A stretch of 64,000 nt of DNA from Cycas panzhihuaensis (taxonomy: Eukaryota > Cycadophyta): contig CM041465.1 of the NCBI GenBank assembly GCA_023213395.1, forward strand, positions 25,799,741 to 25,863,740, read 5' to 3'. This document shows, in pieces, positions 51,913 to 64,000 of this stretch (its first letter is position 1; every line of letters begins with the position of its first letter). A model generated the notes under the pieces. It had not been told where the DNA came from, made no database searches, and saw only the letters and a program-made list of their open reading frames with translations. The position numbers and the translations under genes were made by a program.

Positions 51913-54900
51913 CTAACCTTTATCTTGAAACATTGATTCTCCTTCAAGACTAAGTCCCAAATGTGAACGAATCTTCAAAAAATGATCTTCAGTAAGAGCC
52001 TTGGTGAACACATCGACAAGTTGCTCCTCACTTAGACAATATTCAACCTGCATCTTCCCTGATATTGTCAACTCATGGATGTAATGGTGCTAGATTTCTA
52101 TGTGCTTTGTACGTGCATGAAACTCTGGATTCTTTGAAAGTCGAATAGCACTTTGATTATCATAATGAATAATTGGAGTGCTAGATGATACACCAAGTAT
52201 CTCCAAAAGTCCTTGCAACCATACAGCCTCCCTTGCACTAACACTTAAACTTTGGTACTTTGCTTCTATAGATGACAACGCCACGGTAGATTGCTTTTTG
52301 GATTGCCAAGAGACAAATCCATTTCCTATGCCAAAAATATATCTTACAGTTGATTTTTAGTCTTCACATCTCTGCCCTAATCAGCATTTGTATACCCATG
52401 CAATTTTGCCTTTCCACCACAAAGGTATTCAAGGCCAAGATTAAGTATACTCTTAATATATTTCAAAATCCTCTTGGCTGCATTCAAATGTGGCTCTTAG
52501 GGATTTTTCATAAAGCAAGACACTAATCCAACAGCATAGGTAATATTAGGTCTAGTATGAGTAAGATAAATCAAACTTCCTACTAATTACCGATATAATG
52601 TCCTATCTACAGCTGGTTTATCCATGTTTTTCTGAAGCTGTGTGCCTTTCACACATGATGTTTTAACCAGTTTATAATCCTTCAATCTGAATTTCTCAAG
52701 TAGGGATTGAGCATACCTTGTCTGCAACATCATGATACGATCTTTCATATGCCTAATCTCAATGCCAAAAAAATGATGGAGAGGACCAAGATCTGTCATA
52801 TTGAAATTATAACCCAAAAAGGTCTTTGTATTTGCAATTGTCCTGCTACAATTTCCTGTAATGATAAGGTCATCCACATACAAAACAACAAGAACAATCA
52901 AAGATCCTTTCTTTCTAATATAAAGACTTGGTTCATAATCTATTGTTACAAAGCCATCAGCTTTTAATCTAGCATCAATCTTCTCATACCAAGCACGTGC
53001 TACTTGTTTTAGGCCATAAAGAGATTTCTTTAATCGACACACTAAATGATCCTATCCTTTCTTCATGAACCCTGGAGGTTGGGCCATGTAAATCTCCTCC
53101 TTCAAATCTCCATGAAGAAAAGCAGAATTTACATCCATTTGATATAACACCCAACCAAAAGTAGCTGCTAAAGCAAGGATCAAGTGGACTATTGAAATCT
53201 TAGAGACCGGTGCAAAAGTCTCTTCATAATCAATCCATTCTTTTTGTTTAAAACCTTGAGCTACAAGTCTAGCTTTATACTTGTCTACTTCACCATTGGA
53301 GTGATGCTTTACCTTGTAGACCCACTTGCAGCCAACCAGGTTCTTTGAGGGAGGAAGTTGAACTAAATCCCATGTATGGTTCTTCATAAGAGAACCAAAT
53401 TCTTCCTCCATCACAGCTTTCCGTCGCGGATCTTCCTTCGCTTTGTCAAACGAGATAAAGTCGTTGGTGTTCATCACTAAGACTTCACTGGCATGTTGAC
53501 TCCTTGTCTTTCGACCATCTTCTAGATTTTCAACCATCATTCCTGAGTCTTCAATGGTTCTTTTTGCCCATAATGGAACATGAGGTGTAGACTGTATTTT
53601 AATCTATAATGGGTCCTCAATATCACTTCCACTTGGTCCAGCTTCAAAAACATTTTGCAGGACAGACTTGTGTACCTATAAATCTGTAGAATCATGACTC
53701 GAAAAAGGTAGATGTGGAGGATAAAATACATCTTCAGATGATCTATCAACATGATACGTTAGAGACTCGTCAAACTTAGCATCCTGACTAATTAAGATTT
53801 TTCCCCCTCGCAGATCCCAAAGTCTATAAGCCTTACTCTCAGATGAGTACCCCACAAAAATACACTTTAAACTCATGGGATCTAATTTCTTTCGATTTTC
53901 ATCTGGGATGCGTGCATAGACAATGCACCCAAATACCTTAAAATAATTAATGGAAGGTTTCTGACTGGTCCAATATTCTTTAGGGGCAATGCCACGAATA
54001 ACAGAAGTAGGTACCCTATTCAAAATATGAACTATTGTTGCCACTACTTCTACCCAAAATTTGGGAGGCAAATTCTTACCATGCACCATGCACCTCGCCA
54101 TTTCTATTATGGTATGATTTTTTCTTTCTGTTATACCATTTTGCTGTGGGGTATATGGAATAGTAAATTCCCACTTAATACCATTGTCAAGATAGAGCTG
54201 ATGAAAGGCATTGTTATCATACTCCTTTCCATTATTACTTCTTAATTTCTTGATCTTCAAACCACATTTATTTTCAATAGACTTATTCTTCAAAAAGAAA
54301 ACCCAAGTTTTTCTATTGAAATCATCTACAAACACTAGTACATAGTGAGCTCCAGAAATAGAAGGATTTGACAATGGACCCATCAGATCAGTATGAACAA
54401 GTTCAAGTTTCTCTTTTGCCCTCCATGCATTATCTCTAGCAAAAGGATAACGATGATGTTTTCCATACATACATCCTTTACAAGCACCCTTTAAACATTG
54501 AATATGAGGCAAACCAATTACCATCTTCAATCGGTTCATCAAATTGATGCTACCATAGTTTAGATGACTCAATCTTTCATGCCACAACTTACTCACATCA
54601 TCAGCACTAGCAATGAAAATATAAGAATCCTGCTGGGTTTTAAAAGACTCAAACACCCAAAAATTATCTTATACTTTCCCAGTAGCAACAATGGAGAAGT
54701 ATTTCTTTGGATCTCTAACTAAGCATTTATCATTGTAGAGCTCTATTTTCATACCTTGCTTGCAGATTTCCTAGGCTGAGAGAAGGTTAAGCTTCATTTA
54801 AGGTACATAATAGACACCATCAAACTTTCCACCTACAAGTGAAATAGTTCCAATACCTTCTATAGGCAAAACACTAGCATCTCCAAGAATCACATTAGCA

Positions 54901-55837
54901 TCAATTAAACTTGTATCTAAGGCATCAAAAATATGCTTTTGATGGGTGATGTATTTTTTAGCACCTGAGTCTAGGATCCAATAATCTTTCTTTTCAGATG
55001 ACATTGTAGATACCTGAATATAATGTGCTGCAACACTTTTCCCCTTATCATCTCGGCTTACCTTGCGCTTGTCCTGTTTCTTGATCCAACAATTTCTTTC
55101 CCTGTGACCATCTTTCTTGTAGTAGTTGCACCTTCCCACTGACTTCTTCTTTTCATGAGAGGTCTCACCAATCTTCTATGTAGACTTGTTTTCGTGGAAT
55201 AAATCCTTCTTCTGTGTCTTCATTATCAAGGCCTGATTTGAAATTGAACCACCAATCATCCCATGATGCTTCAATTTGGCTTCTTCAGCTAAGATTAGAG
55301 TTTTTAAGGACTCAAAAGACTCACCTTCTATGGCTTCATCACTCCCATAAATTGTCTGAAAGGTGGCAAATGCAACTGGTAATTTTGACATAATAATGGC
55401 AAACAGTAAAGCATCATCTATTGAGTTTGATTTCAATTCATCCAACTTATTTCTTAAATCAGTAATCTTATTTAAGAATGCACTAATGTTGTTTTCGTCT
55501 TTAACTTTTGCACTCAATAATTCCATCATGAGGGCAACCCGATGATTTGTCTTCTTTTGTCAAAAGTCTCACACAGCTTGGTCCCTATTTTATTCGAAGT
55601 TTCAAGATTGTGCACTAAAGCCCTTTGATCAAGAGCCAAAGACAGTTTAAATAACCCAACAGCCATAAACTATCTCTCTTCAATATGTACACGCTCTTTT
55701 TCATCCAAGGGTAGGCTTAACAAGGGTGACCTAGTGATTCCCCATAATTGATTTACCATTAAAATGAGCTCCATGTGGGCTTTCCACTCATTAAAATTGT
55801 TTCCATCAAATGTAACTAATGGTGCAAGCTTGTCCAT
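51913..55837 (-). pseudogene. Copia 3 gag-pol, nearly open but broken
   Basis: The start is the ATG ending at 55837 (MDKLAPLVTFDGNNFNEWK); an in-frame upstream ATG at 55873 is less like family starts. Gag continues to about 55080 with a zinc knuckle CNYYKKDGHRERNC, in which the second Cys is Tyr. Protease has an intact DSGA (WILDSGAKKYIT, about 54970). The integrase zinc domain WHERLSHLN...CKGCMYGK is intact; the core has TDLMGP, then RSNNGKEY where an Asp is expected, and NGITERKN with its Glu. About 14 residues seem missing in frame before the CGLKIK segment. RT (about 53470-52590) keeps YVDD. RNase H (about 52290-51913) reads SSIEAKYQSL, ARTKHIEI and FTKALTEDHF. Roughly 15 stops, several in the 52580-52300 and 53750-53540 parts, disable it. 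Confidence 0.92.
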
Positions 55838-57580
55838 GATCGAATTAAATGGCAAAATGACATAGAGATTCAACTAACTTAAGTTCCCTTCAAGCCAAGC
55901 ACAAAACATATGAAAAGAAACCAATCTTAAATTAATCCAATTATGTCACCTTAAGTGCCAGAATGCCCAACTCCAACTCAAATAATTAATACAGCTCTTA
56001 AGTAGCCTTCATAAAAAATCAACAAATGGTTATGATATTGTTTAAAGTTCCAATATCTCATCATGGCAACCATAATGTGTATCATTAATCTTAGACAGTC
56101 TAATTTAATTGTAGTGATCCGTACAAACCCTAACTGCCCCAAAATTCCAAACTAACTTTCATATACTGCTCGAATGATATTGTCGACCAGCAAGAATTAA
56201 CCCAGAACTCCCTTGATCATCATACTAAAAAGGTATTGGCAAACTCAGGTAAACAAACGACACATACCCAGTATTGCATATACCTAAATATGAAAATAAA
56301 GAGCACGGTAAATACACGATGAATGCCAAAGTAGACAGTAGTAAAAACATGTTGTAAATACATGAAGAAATAATGTAAAGGAGCACAAATGAATGCAGTC
56401 AACATGTACTGAAGCCAAAAGAATGCGTGAAAGTATATAGTACGGTAGTAACAGATCATGACAAAAAATGTGTGAATACATAGCCAGAAATATGCTAAAT
56501 ATACGCGCAGTAAAAGAGTAGAAATGCACTGAGTATATGTGCACTAAAATACAAGCAAACGCAGAGTATATGCAGCGATTATGCACAACAATAGACTCAG
56601 AAATGCATTGAATATACACAGCAATTATGCCTACTTAAAGATGCATCAAACAAGCAATGTATATGTAGCGATTATACGCAGTCAATATACCCAGAAATCT
56701 GTTGAATATACGCAATGATTATGCACACTTAAAGACGCATCAAACACGTAGTGTATATGCAGTGATTATGCACAGTCAATACACTTAGAAATCTGTTGAA
56801 TATATGCAGTGGTTATGCACAGTGACACATCAAACATGTAGTGTATATGTAGTGGTTATGCACAGTCAATACACTCAGAAATCTGTTGCACTTAAAGACA
56901 CATCAAACATGCAGTGATTATGCACAATCAATACACTCAGAAATCCATTGAATATACATAGTGGTTATGCATAGTGACGCATCAAACACACCGGTAGAAA
57001 TACGCTGTATATAATAGCTGTGAAAGTAGATACACATAGAAAATTCAACGCAAAAATAGTGAGCGAATATATGTTGTTTATATGCCAAGCACACAGTGCA
57101 TATACAGTATTAAACATTCATATACTGAGAATAAGATGACGTACAAGAGCATTAATAAAGGCAGAGTAAATGATTATAAAGAGAGGAGCACAAGAAGTGA
57201 TAGAAAAATATGCTTACAGTCAAAATACTCAAGATTTGTTTGGCCAGGTACAAAAATTAGAGAAAAAATGACTATAAATATAGTATATATATACTGGCCT
57301 TAGGGTTTATAATGTATATAGATAAGAAGGAGGACAAGTGCATACAAAACAGAGAGCAATCAACATGTCAAAGACAATCAAGCAAGTAAAGGAAAAATAA
57401 GATTAAAAAATACCTTTAGATAAGACCACAAGGGACGTCTGAAGTAACTTCATGGGCCAATATCCTTCAAACTCGAACGTCAAATGGGCTACACTAATTT
57501 GCACTACACCAGACTCCTAAACCACTAGCAATTAGATCAGAATACCATGCGACTCACTCAGCGACAATGTACACCTTCAA
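55838..57580 (-). other. Copia 3 leader
   Basis: About 1.7 kb between primer site and gag. The central part is a minisatellite (56574-56994). Short frames on both strands across it lack domains. The length is unusual, since Copia 2 has only about 65 bp here. Confidence 0.7.
56574..56994. repeat. ~93-bp tandem repeat in Copia 3 leader
   Basis: About 4.5 units, each with GATTATGCACAGTCAATACA-type, AGAAATCTGTTGAATAT-type and CGCATCAAACA-type modules. Unit lengths are about 93, 94, 90 and 62 bp, the short one being a deletion. Related modules extend more weakly to about 56280 and 57130. Confidence 0.85.
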
Positions 57581-57592
57581 GCTATGATACCA
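57581..57592 (-). other. Copia 3 primer binding site (reverse)
   Basis: GCTATGATACCA; the minus strand reads TGGTATCATAGC, one change from TGGTATCAGAGC, directly beside the 5' LTR. Confidence 0.9.
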
Positions 57593-57836
57593 TGTTAAAA
57601 AAATAGGAGCAGAACTAGATCAAACACGCACACCAATCTTAGAAAGAATACACATGGTATCCAGTGGGAAAAACCCACCTTCGAATAATCGATTATATTG
57701 ATCTAGAAAGCATAAGAGTACAAGGATGTTTTTGGATATATATAGATCCATAAGACTTCGAAATAAGCATCTGTCAGCCCAAAGAAACAAAAGATATGTG
57801 CTTAATATTTACATTAGTCAAGTATTATTTTTAATA
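57593..57836 (-). repeat. Copia 3 5' LTR
   Basis: TGTTAAAAAAATAGG to TTTTTAATA, 244 bp, followed by AAGAA. A GGATATATATAGATCC stretch near its centre is shared with the other LTR. Confidence 0.93.
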
Positions 57837-57841
57837 AAGAA

Positions 57842-58800
57842 AATTAGGACACAACAAGCATTCATAGTATCACTTCTTATGGGTGGTACATGCTTTTTAG
57901 ATCTTAAAGGAGAAAACATAAGCATTCTTTAAGAAGCCATGGAGTAGGATGGTTATCATATATAAATTATCATGAAAACTAATATGGTTAAAGAACCGGG
58001 ACTCAAAAGTAGAATTTCACCATGGAAAACATGATTATGATTGGTTTACCTAGATATGATTTCTATATGAAAATATGATTTCACCTATTATGTCTTAGAT
58101 GAAAATATAATATTATACATTATGATTAGATGTTTTATATGAAAATATGATTTCTTCTTTATGTCATATATATAGTATATTAACTTCTACATAAAATAGT
58201 TTTAAGTTCTTCATTTTCTATTAAGAAAAACATGATTATGATTGGTTTACCTAGATATCATGTGGAAATTTAGGAAACATAGTTTTCTATTCATCAATCT
58301 ACTTGAATTTGATATTATCCAATCAATTTACTGATATAACATAAATTCCATACCATGTATATAACGCTTTAAAGATAAATTTGATTTTGGTTTTAGGTAC
58401 ACTTCTCCTCGTTCTCTGTTTTCTGTTCTTATCACTTTGTAAGATAGAAAAATACACAAAGAAAGACAAAATCCAAAATAATATGTTTTATCACAATTTT
58501 GTATGATTGTTGTATATATTAAAATTTTTAAGCTAAAATCAAAGAATAACATAGAGTAAATTATTTTATAGTTATACCCCAATAGTTACATCTAATGATC
58601 ATTGAATAATTGTAGACCATTTAAACAATAAGTTGGAAAGGGCACAATATAAGAGATCAACAAATTTAGCAACCATGATGGGGAGACCATCCCCATGTTA
58701 TTTTTATTCTAGTTTTTCATTTACTATAGTAATCAAGTTTATATTTTATAAAACATTTTAGGAGGCCAAATAGGCCTTATACCCATTCTTTGAAGGCTAA
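57842..58800. other. Host sequence right of Copia 3
   Basis: A+T-rich, no domain recognised. A phrase ACATGATTATGATTGGTTTACCTAGATAT occurs twice (about 58029 and 58230), an imperfect local duplication. Confidence 0.3.
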
Positions 58801-58929
58801 GGGTGCTATTAAAAATATTGAGATTCATCCTTAAGAGATGGACTCTTTTAGTTGAATTACTATGCTAAAGGAAATTAAAGAGGAGCCAAATTTTAAAAAA
58901 GTCTTAGCATTACTTTTAGCTTTATCTTC

Positions 58930-59367
58930 TCAAATTATGGCACAATAATAGAATCCACCATTAAATGTATTTCCATGGGTGCAAAGTAACCCACTCAACT
59001 TGAAAGGGAAACAAATACCAATCCCAAACAAAGCTTTGGAGGCCTACTCTAAATTCAATAAGGATGGATCAATGATGACAAAATAACACATTGAGAATTT
59101 CTCAATGATATGTGCATCTTTTAATATAATTGATGTGAATGTTGTATTAGGCTATTTGTCTACTTGTTGGATATCAATATAGCTACTAGGTTTTATGCCT
59201 TGTCTAATGTCTCTATTAATAATTAGGATGAAGTGATGTTACAGTTTAAGAATAAATATGGCAGTAGGAAAATATTAGTAACTTTGACAAGAGAGCTTTG
59301 AAGCATATAGAAAGAAATTAGGAAAATAATCACTAGTTATATGGAGAGATTTAAAAAGACTTTGAAC
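58930..59367 (+). pseudogene. Ty3/gypsy gag fragment
   Basis: Broken frames read NIEIHP upstream, then FNKDGSMMTK, FSMICASFNI and, after a frameshift near 59145, ATRFYALSNVSINN then DEVMLQFKNKYG and SYMERFKKTLN. The order matches the capsid core of gypsy gag (W/F-F-L ... W ... F...Y). It ends where a minus-strand LTR-like sequence begins. The family is likely, the lineage unknown. Confidence 0.5.
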
Positions 59368-59419
59368 TAAATACTTATTGCAAGTAGACCTCTATCTACG
59401 ATCTTGTAAGAAAGGTTTA

Positions 59420-59733
59420 AGTTATAAATAAATGCCCATAATAGGTCAAGGATCATACAATACTATGAAATATAAAACATGTAAGTGAATAAATCAGAGA
59501 ATAAAATGTACAAGCATACAACATAATATACTTGTGGGAAATGATCAATTTTAATTATATTATGCTAAAGTAATATATATTTATAGTACATATCACCACC
59601 TAACCATCCAATCATAATCCAAGAGCCACTTGGTCAACCAATGACCTATTACGTGAAGAAGTATATGTATTATGACCCTCTAATATACAACAAAGGGGTA
59701 ATCACATCAATTTAATATTGTTATAGATTAACA
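59420..59733 (-). repeat. Probable minus-strand LTR, truncated element
   Basis: The stretch ends GATTAACA and is followed by TCACACAGCCTTCTCCTCTTAATGTC, which looks like a reverse polypurine region of a copia-type element. A partner is not seen. It may be cut by the gypsy element to its right. The left boundary is a guess. Confidence 0.35.
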
Positions 59734-59950
59734 TCACACAGCCTTCTCCTCTTAATGTCTAATCTATATTATATAATTACTTCAAATATGATGTTAGGTC
59801 TATCTAAAATCCAAACATCTATTAGATCACATGGATAACTAGTTATTTTACCTACCAATCCCCTAAAATGGCCTTCCCATGCATGGTTCACTAATATTTA
59901 TCTACCAAGCAGTTGTCACTTTGGACTGTTCCTTCTCAGAAATCTAGACT

Positions 59951-60263
59951 TGTAGGTGCAAAAATTAGCAGAAAATGAAGCCAAAATAATGTAAGTGTGT
60001 AAGAAGATCATAGAAAGTGAATCACCAAAATGAGTACCGAAGTACTTTCTCTTTCAAGATACCATACTCAACGGCATTATAAGTGATTTAATCTTTTAAA
60101 TACATAAGTAAGTGTCTTCATCCTTATGATTCTATTAGTGGCTCTAACAGCCTTACTTCTTATTGGACGGCTTAGTGGTCCATACACACATCTTAATAAA
60201 CTCTTTAATCCTTGTTGGTGGCTCCCACTCACTAATTCTAAGGAAAGGTGGGGTTATGTTACA
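59951..60263 (-). repeat. Right-edge gypsy 3' LTR
   Basis: On the minus strand the LTR starts TGTAACATAACCCC just after the polypurine tract AGAGGGGGGACC (plus strand 60264-60275). The far end near 59951 is estimated, because the partner LTR is outside the window. Confidence 0.6.
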
Positions 60264-63200
60264 GGTCCCCCCTCTGAGACGTTGAGTCCTCGCAGTGTTG
60301 GAGATGAGGATGTTGCTGGATGAACTCATCAGATTCCCAAGTAGCTTCATTTGCATCGCAACTGACCCACTGTACCAAGTGTTTAGAAATAGTGTGATTG
60401 AGGCGACCGCAACCCGGCAAGGATTTTATCAGGAGGAATTATAAGAGTTTGCTCTTCAGAGATAATGGGTAAGGTTGCGTAGGGTGTAACTTTAGCTCTA
60501 AGGTAATTTTTTACGCAGGACACATGGAAAACATTATGGATATTAGTATTTGGGGGGAGTTCAAGGGTGTAAGCAACTTCAGCAATTTTGTGTAGGATCT
60601 TATAAGGGCCATAGTAGCGGGGGCTTAGTTTATGCCCTTAATATGACTTAAGGGACTATTGCTTATAAGTTTGGAGGCAAAGGTATACTATATCTCCAAT
60701 ATCAAAGGATCGATCAGATCAGTAGTAGTCTACGAGTTGCTTCATTTAATTTTGAGCAGTGGCTAAATTCTGTCAAAAAGCATGCAAGATTTGATCCATT
60801 TCTTAAAGATTTTATTGCATAAGAGCTGTTCAAAAGTTTGTGGCTAGGGTATGGTGGGAAGGTGGGTGGTATCCATAAAGAGCCAAGAAGGGGGATATAC
60901 CAATGGTAGAATGATGGGAAGAGTTATACCAATACTTAGCCAGAGCAAGTGATATAGTCCACTTAGCTTGGTGTTCTAAAGCAAAGCAACGCAGATAAGT
61001 TTCTAAAGTTTTGTTTAGAACCTCATATTGGCCATCTGTTTGTGGGTGGTAGGTATAACTCATGTTAAATGAGGTTCCAACAGCCTTAAAGAGTTCTTGC
61101 CAAAAGGAGCTAGTAAACTTAGGGTCTCTGTCACAAACAATAGATGATGGGAAGCCATGGAGGTGAAATATGAATTGGACATATAAGTCAGCGAGATAGG
61201 AGGATGAATATGAGGTGTGCACTGGGAGAAAGTGTGAGTACTTGGTTAATCGATTAATGACTACCCAAATGGAGTCAAACCCAGCAGATGGAGGTAGGCC
61301 CATGATGAAGTTCATAACAATATCTTTCCACTTACCTTGAGGAATATTTAATGGTTGGAGAAGGCTAGGGAGAGGTTTGGTCTCTACTTTATTTCACTGA
61401 TAGGTGTCATATTCTGATATGAAGGTGAATATGGTGGTCTTCATATGGGGCTGAAAGAAATCTGTGTGAATCTATCAATAAGTCTTGTTAAATCCAAAGT
61501 GGTCACTGAGGGGGAACGAGTGGTATTCTGTTAGGATTTTAGGGATGAATGAGAAGGAGGGATGGATAAAGATATGATTGTGATAGAGGAGGTGATTATT
61601 AAAGGTTGACCAAACTTTATGGGTGAGTACTTATTTTCTCCAATTAGGATAGTCTGGCTAGCCTTGGTTTTCAATGCATAGTTCATCAAGCCAATGTGGT
61701 TGGGGATTGTTGATGGCATGGAGGATTGGGTAAGGAATATTATCATCAGGGTGAAGATGTGAAAGGGCATCTACCATTGTATTGTCTTTGCCTTTTTTAT
61801 ATATTATTGAGAAGTCAAAGACTTATAATCGGTGACCCACTTAGCTTGTTCTTCAGACAAGACTAGCTGAGTCAATAAATTATGGAGGTTATGATGATCC
61901 ATGAGAATAGTGAACTTAGAGCCTAAGAGATATTATTGCCATTTATCAATAGAATAAAAAATAACCTTCATCTCTTTCTGATACGTAGAGAGACGAAGCT
62001 CGTGATCTTTTAATTTTTAGCTTTCGAATACAATGGGATGAGAGTCTTGCATTAGGACTATGCCTAAGCCAAACCCTAAACATCACATTCAAGTTGGAAG
62101 GGTTGGTTGAAATCAGGAGTGATGAGGACTAGAGTGGAGGTCATTATAACCTTAAAGTGAGAAAAGGTTGCATCTACTTATGGATACCATTGGAAAGCCT
62201 CTTTACAAAGGAGGTTGGTTAATGGGGTATCACAAGTAGCATAATTATGCACAAAGCATCAATAAAAACTAGTGAGCCCAAGGAATACTCATAGTTGGGT
62301 AAGAGTGGTATGTGTTAGCCACGTTGTGATGATCAATATTTTATCAGGGTCTATGCGTACTTCTTTTGATGATATGATGTGACCCAAATAATTGAGTTCT
62401 AATTGTTCAAACTCACACTTAGATAGTTTTGCATATAGTTAGTGGTTTTGTAATATTTGGAGAATAATTTATAGGTGTTGGATATGGTGATCTAGGAAGG
62501 CGCTATAAATAAGAAGGTCATTGAAGAAAACTATAACAAAGGTTCAAAGGTAGGGACCAAAGATTTTATTCATGAGAGCTTGGAAGGTTGTTGAGGCATT
62601 ACAAAGTCCAAAGGGCATTGCACAAAACTCAAAATAGCCATGATGTGTGCAAAATGTTGTCTTGTGATAATCTTGTGGGGCAATTGGGATTTGGTAGTAT
62701 GTAGATTAGAGGTCTAACTTAGAAAAAATGGTTGCACCATAGATTTCATCTAGCATGTCATCTATGAGAGGGGTGGGAAACTTATTTTTAATGATAATCT
62801 TATTTAATTCCCTATAGTCAATGCAAAGGTGAAAGGAGCCATCCTTCTTCCTAACTAAGATAATTGGGGCTACATAGTGGCTTTTACTTGGTTGGATTAT
62901 GCCCATGTCAAGGAGCTCATTTGTGAGTTTCTCAATTTCATTCTTTTGGAAGTATGAGTTACGGTAAGGTTGAAGGCTAATAGGGTCATGGTTAGATTGG
63001 AGGTCAATTATATGATAGAAACCATGCTCAAGAGGGGTAGTGGTAGGCAAAGGGGCAAAGACTTGTTCATATTAGGTAATGACATCCTAGATGTGTGGAT
63101 GAATTTATGATGTGATTTGAATATTATTAAGATAGACTATATACCCCAAGTGAGATTGAAGATGGCATTTCATACATCCAGGAGAGACCACTTTATTAGG

Positions 63201-64000
63201 AGGGAATTGCATTCCATAAATTTTGTGATTTTGACCAATGTGGTCTTTGAAGGCAATGAATGGATTTTTAGGTGAGATGTTCGTGCTATAGGTTTGTAGA
63301 TTTTGCAACCATTGAATCCTTAAGATAGCATCAGATCCTCCTATTGACAAGGCATAGAAATTTGACACCAAAAGGTATAAGCTAATTTAGACTTGGAGGT
63401 TTTTACTAACACTTGTGCAATGGAGTTTTTAGTACCATGGTAGAGAACATGTGAAGCCAATTTTTAGGACAATATATAGGTTGAGTTGTCTGGCTATTGA
63501 AATATCAATGAAGTTAAGTGATGTGCCACTGTCGATCAAGATAGATATTGGAGTCTTATGGAGGATGCCTCTCATTCTTAGGGGTTTAGGGCAGGAGGAG
63601 GTGGTGACAGTAGATATTGATACTTTAGGGTGGGGGTCTGGTGCAGGTTCATCTTGGGTTTCATCATTAGCCTCATGGTCAGAGTCAGAGTTAGAGGGAT
63701 CATCAGGGGAGAGGGATGGGTCGATGGAGAAAACCATATGCCATACTTTACAAAAATGACCATGCTCGAAAGTCCACTTTTCTGCATACTACATACAAAG
63801 GCTAGCCTCTAGTCGACGTTGTGCTTCAGCTTAAGAAATTTGGACTCTTTTGGTGGATGTGCTATCATTCTGGTGATGAGTAGATGGGCGAGTGGAATCA
63901 TCCTATCGTGACTGAGGACGTGTGAAGTTAGCTTGAGGATGAGAGGCATCATTAAATCGAGGTTAAGGTCATTGGAAGTCTAATTGTCAAGTGCGTGAGG
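60264..64000 (-). pseudogene. Ty3/gypsy chromovirus pol, 3' two thirds
   Basis: On the minus strand from the right: gag end and protease at 63737-63430 (intact DSGTSLNFID); RT at 63050-62500 (MPTTTPLEHGFYHIIDL, VRKKDGSFHLCIDYRELNK, FSKLDL, MPFGLCN, and VIVFFNDLLIYS where the catalytic box is normally FFDD); RNase H at about 62150-61800; an integrase zinc and core region at 61770-60830. The core is open over 161 residues (NFIMGLP where Asp is usual, CDRDPKFTSSFW, and the Glu in GQYEVLNKTLE). The integrase C-terminus (DIVYLCLQTY, LSPRYYGPYKI, NVFHVSC) and a chromodomain remnant (ANEATWESDEFI) end near 60290. There are about 25 stops. Gag and the 5' LTR lie beyond 64000. Confidence 0.9.

Larger units (their letters stand above)
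51627..57836 (-). mobile_element. Copia 3, best-preserved Ty1/copia element
   Basis: The 6.2-kb element has LTRs of 243 and 244 bp and exact AAGAA duplications (51622-51626 and 57837-57841). By eye the LTRs differ at about 20 positions, apparently all transitions. The leader is about 1.7 kb with a ~93-bp minisatellite. Long open stretches cover gag, protease, integrase and RT, so it is probably the youngest complete element here. Confidence 0.95.

Noticed and set aside
56220-56619. Overlapping minus-strand open frames of 79 and 111 residues
   Set aside because: They lie in the repetitive leader of Copia 3 and show no domain.
60126-60356. Short open frames on both strands beside the right-edge gypsy element
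   Set aside because: They lie across the LTR and the polypurine tract. The true minus-strand frame here is the chromodomain end in another frame.

Overview
The window looks like intergenic DNA from a large, repeat-rich plant genome. It is very A+T rich and consists almost entirely of LTR retrotransposons nested in one another. I found no intact host gene, tRNA, rRNA or bacterial-type feature. Premature stops in the retrotransposon frames fall mostly where a CAA, CAG, CGA or TGG codon is expected, so the decay is mainly C-to-T and G-to-A with frames often kept. That is the mark of long-term deamination of methylated cytosine. Very low GC plus this decay fits a gymnosperm-type genome; Welwitschia is a candidate by its published description, but the species is inference only.

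Layout. 1-711: 3' end of a plus-strand Ty3/gypsy element (integrase C-terminus, chromodomain, LTR). 1385-2290: decayed, possibly spliced minus-strand reading frame of unknown type. 2700-5070: decayed minus-strand gypsy pol. About 5070-5500: an LTR edge with a plus-strand primer binding site. 6360-10500: non-coding, with one promoter-like stretch near 7.42 kb. 10510-11200: about 30 units of a ~22-bp repeat centred on the palindrome GTTGCAAC, followed at 11826-13340 by a long decayed K/E-rich frame I do not recognise. 13950-19465: two head-to-tail copies of a minus-strand gag-only LTR element sharing a middle LTR. 20895-29482: a repeat (R1) split by full-length Copia 1 (21495-29399, plus). 30149-40985: Copia 4 (minus), itself split by a 2.8-kb pol-less LTR element (33160-35977), with a 1-kb AT/AC microsatellite and an 84-bp minisatellite in its leader. 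42133-42593: another minus-strand LTR. 42798-48393: second R copy (R2), split by Copia 2 (42910-48202, plus). 48810-49275: a near-perfect 159-bp-arm hairpin beside a 1.1-kb AT array. 51627-57836: Copia 3 (minus), the best preserved. 58900-59400: a gypsy gag fragment. 59950-64000: a minus-strand chromovirus-type gypsy running off the right edge.

Four Copia elements and the pol-less element have both LTRs and matching or near-matching 5-bp target duplications, so their boundaries and order of insertion can be read directly. All pol frames carry stops or active-site changes, so none looks autonomous now. I did not find a convincing new functional system. The best leads are the GTTGCAAC array with its unknown frame, the long hairpin, the tandem gag-only element, and the minisatellites in the leaders of Copia 3 and Copia 4.
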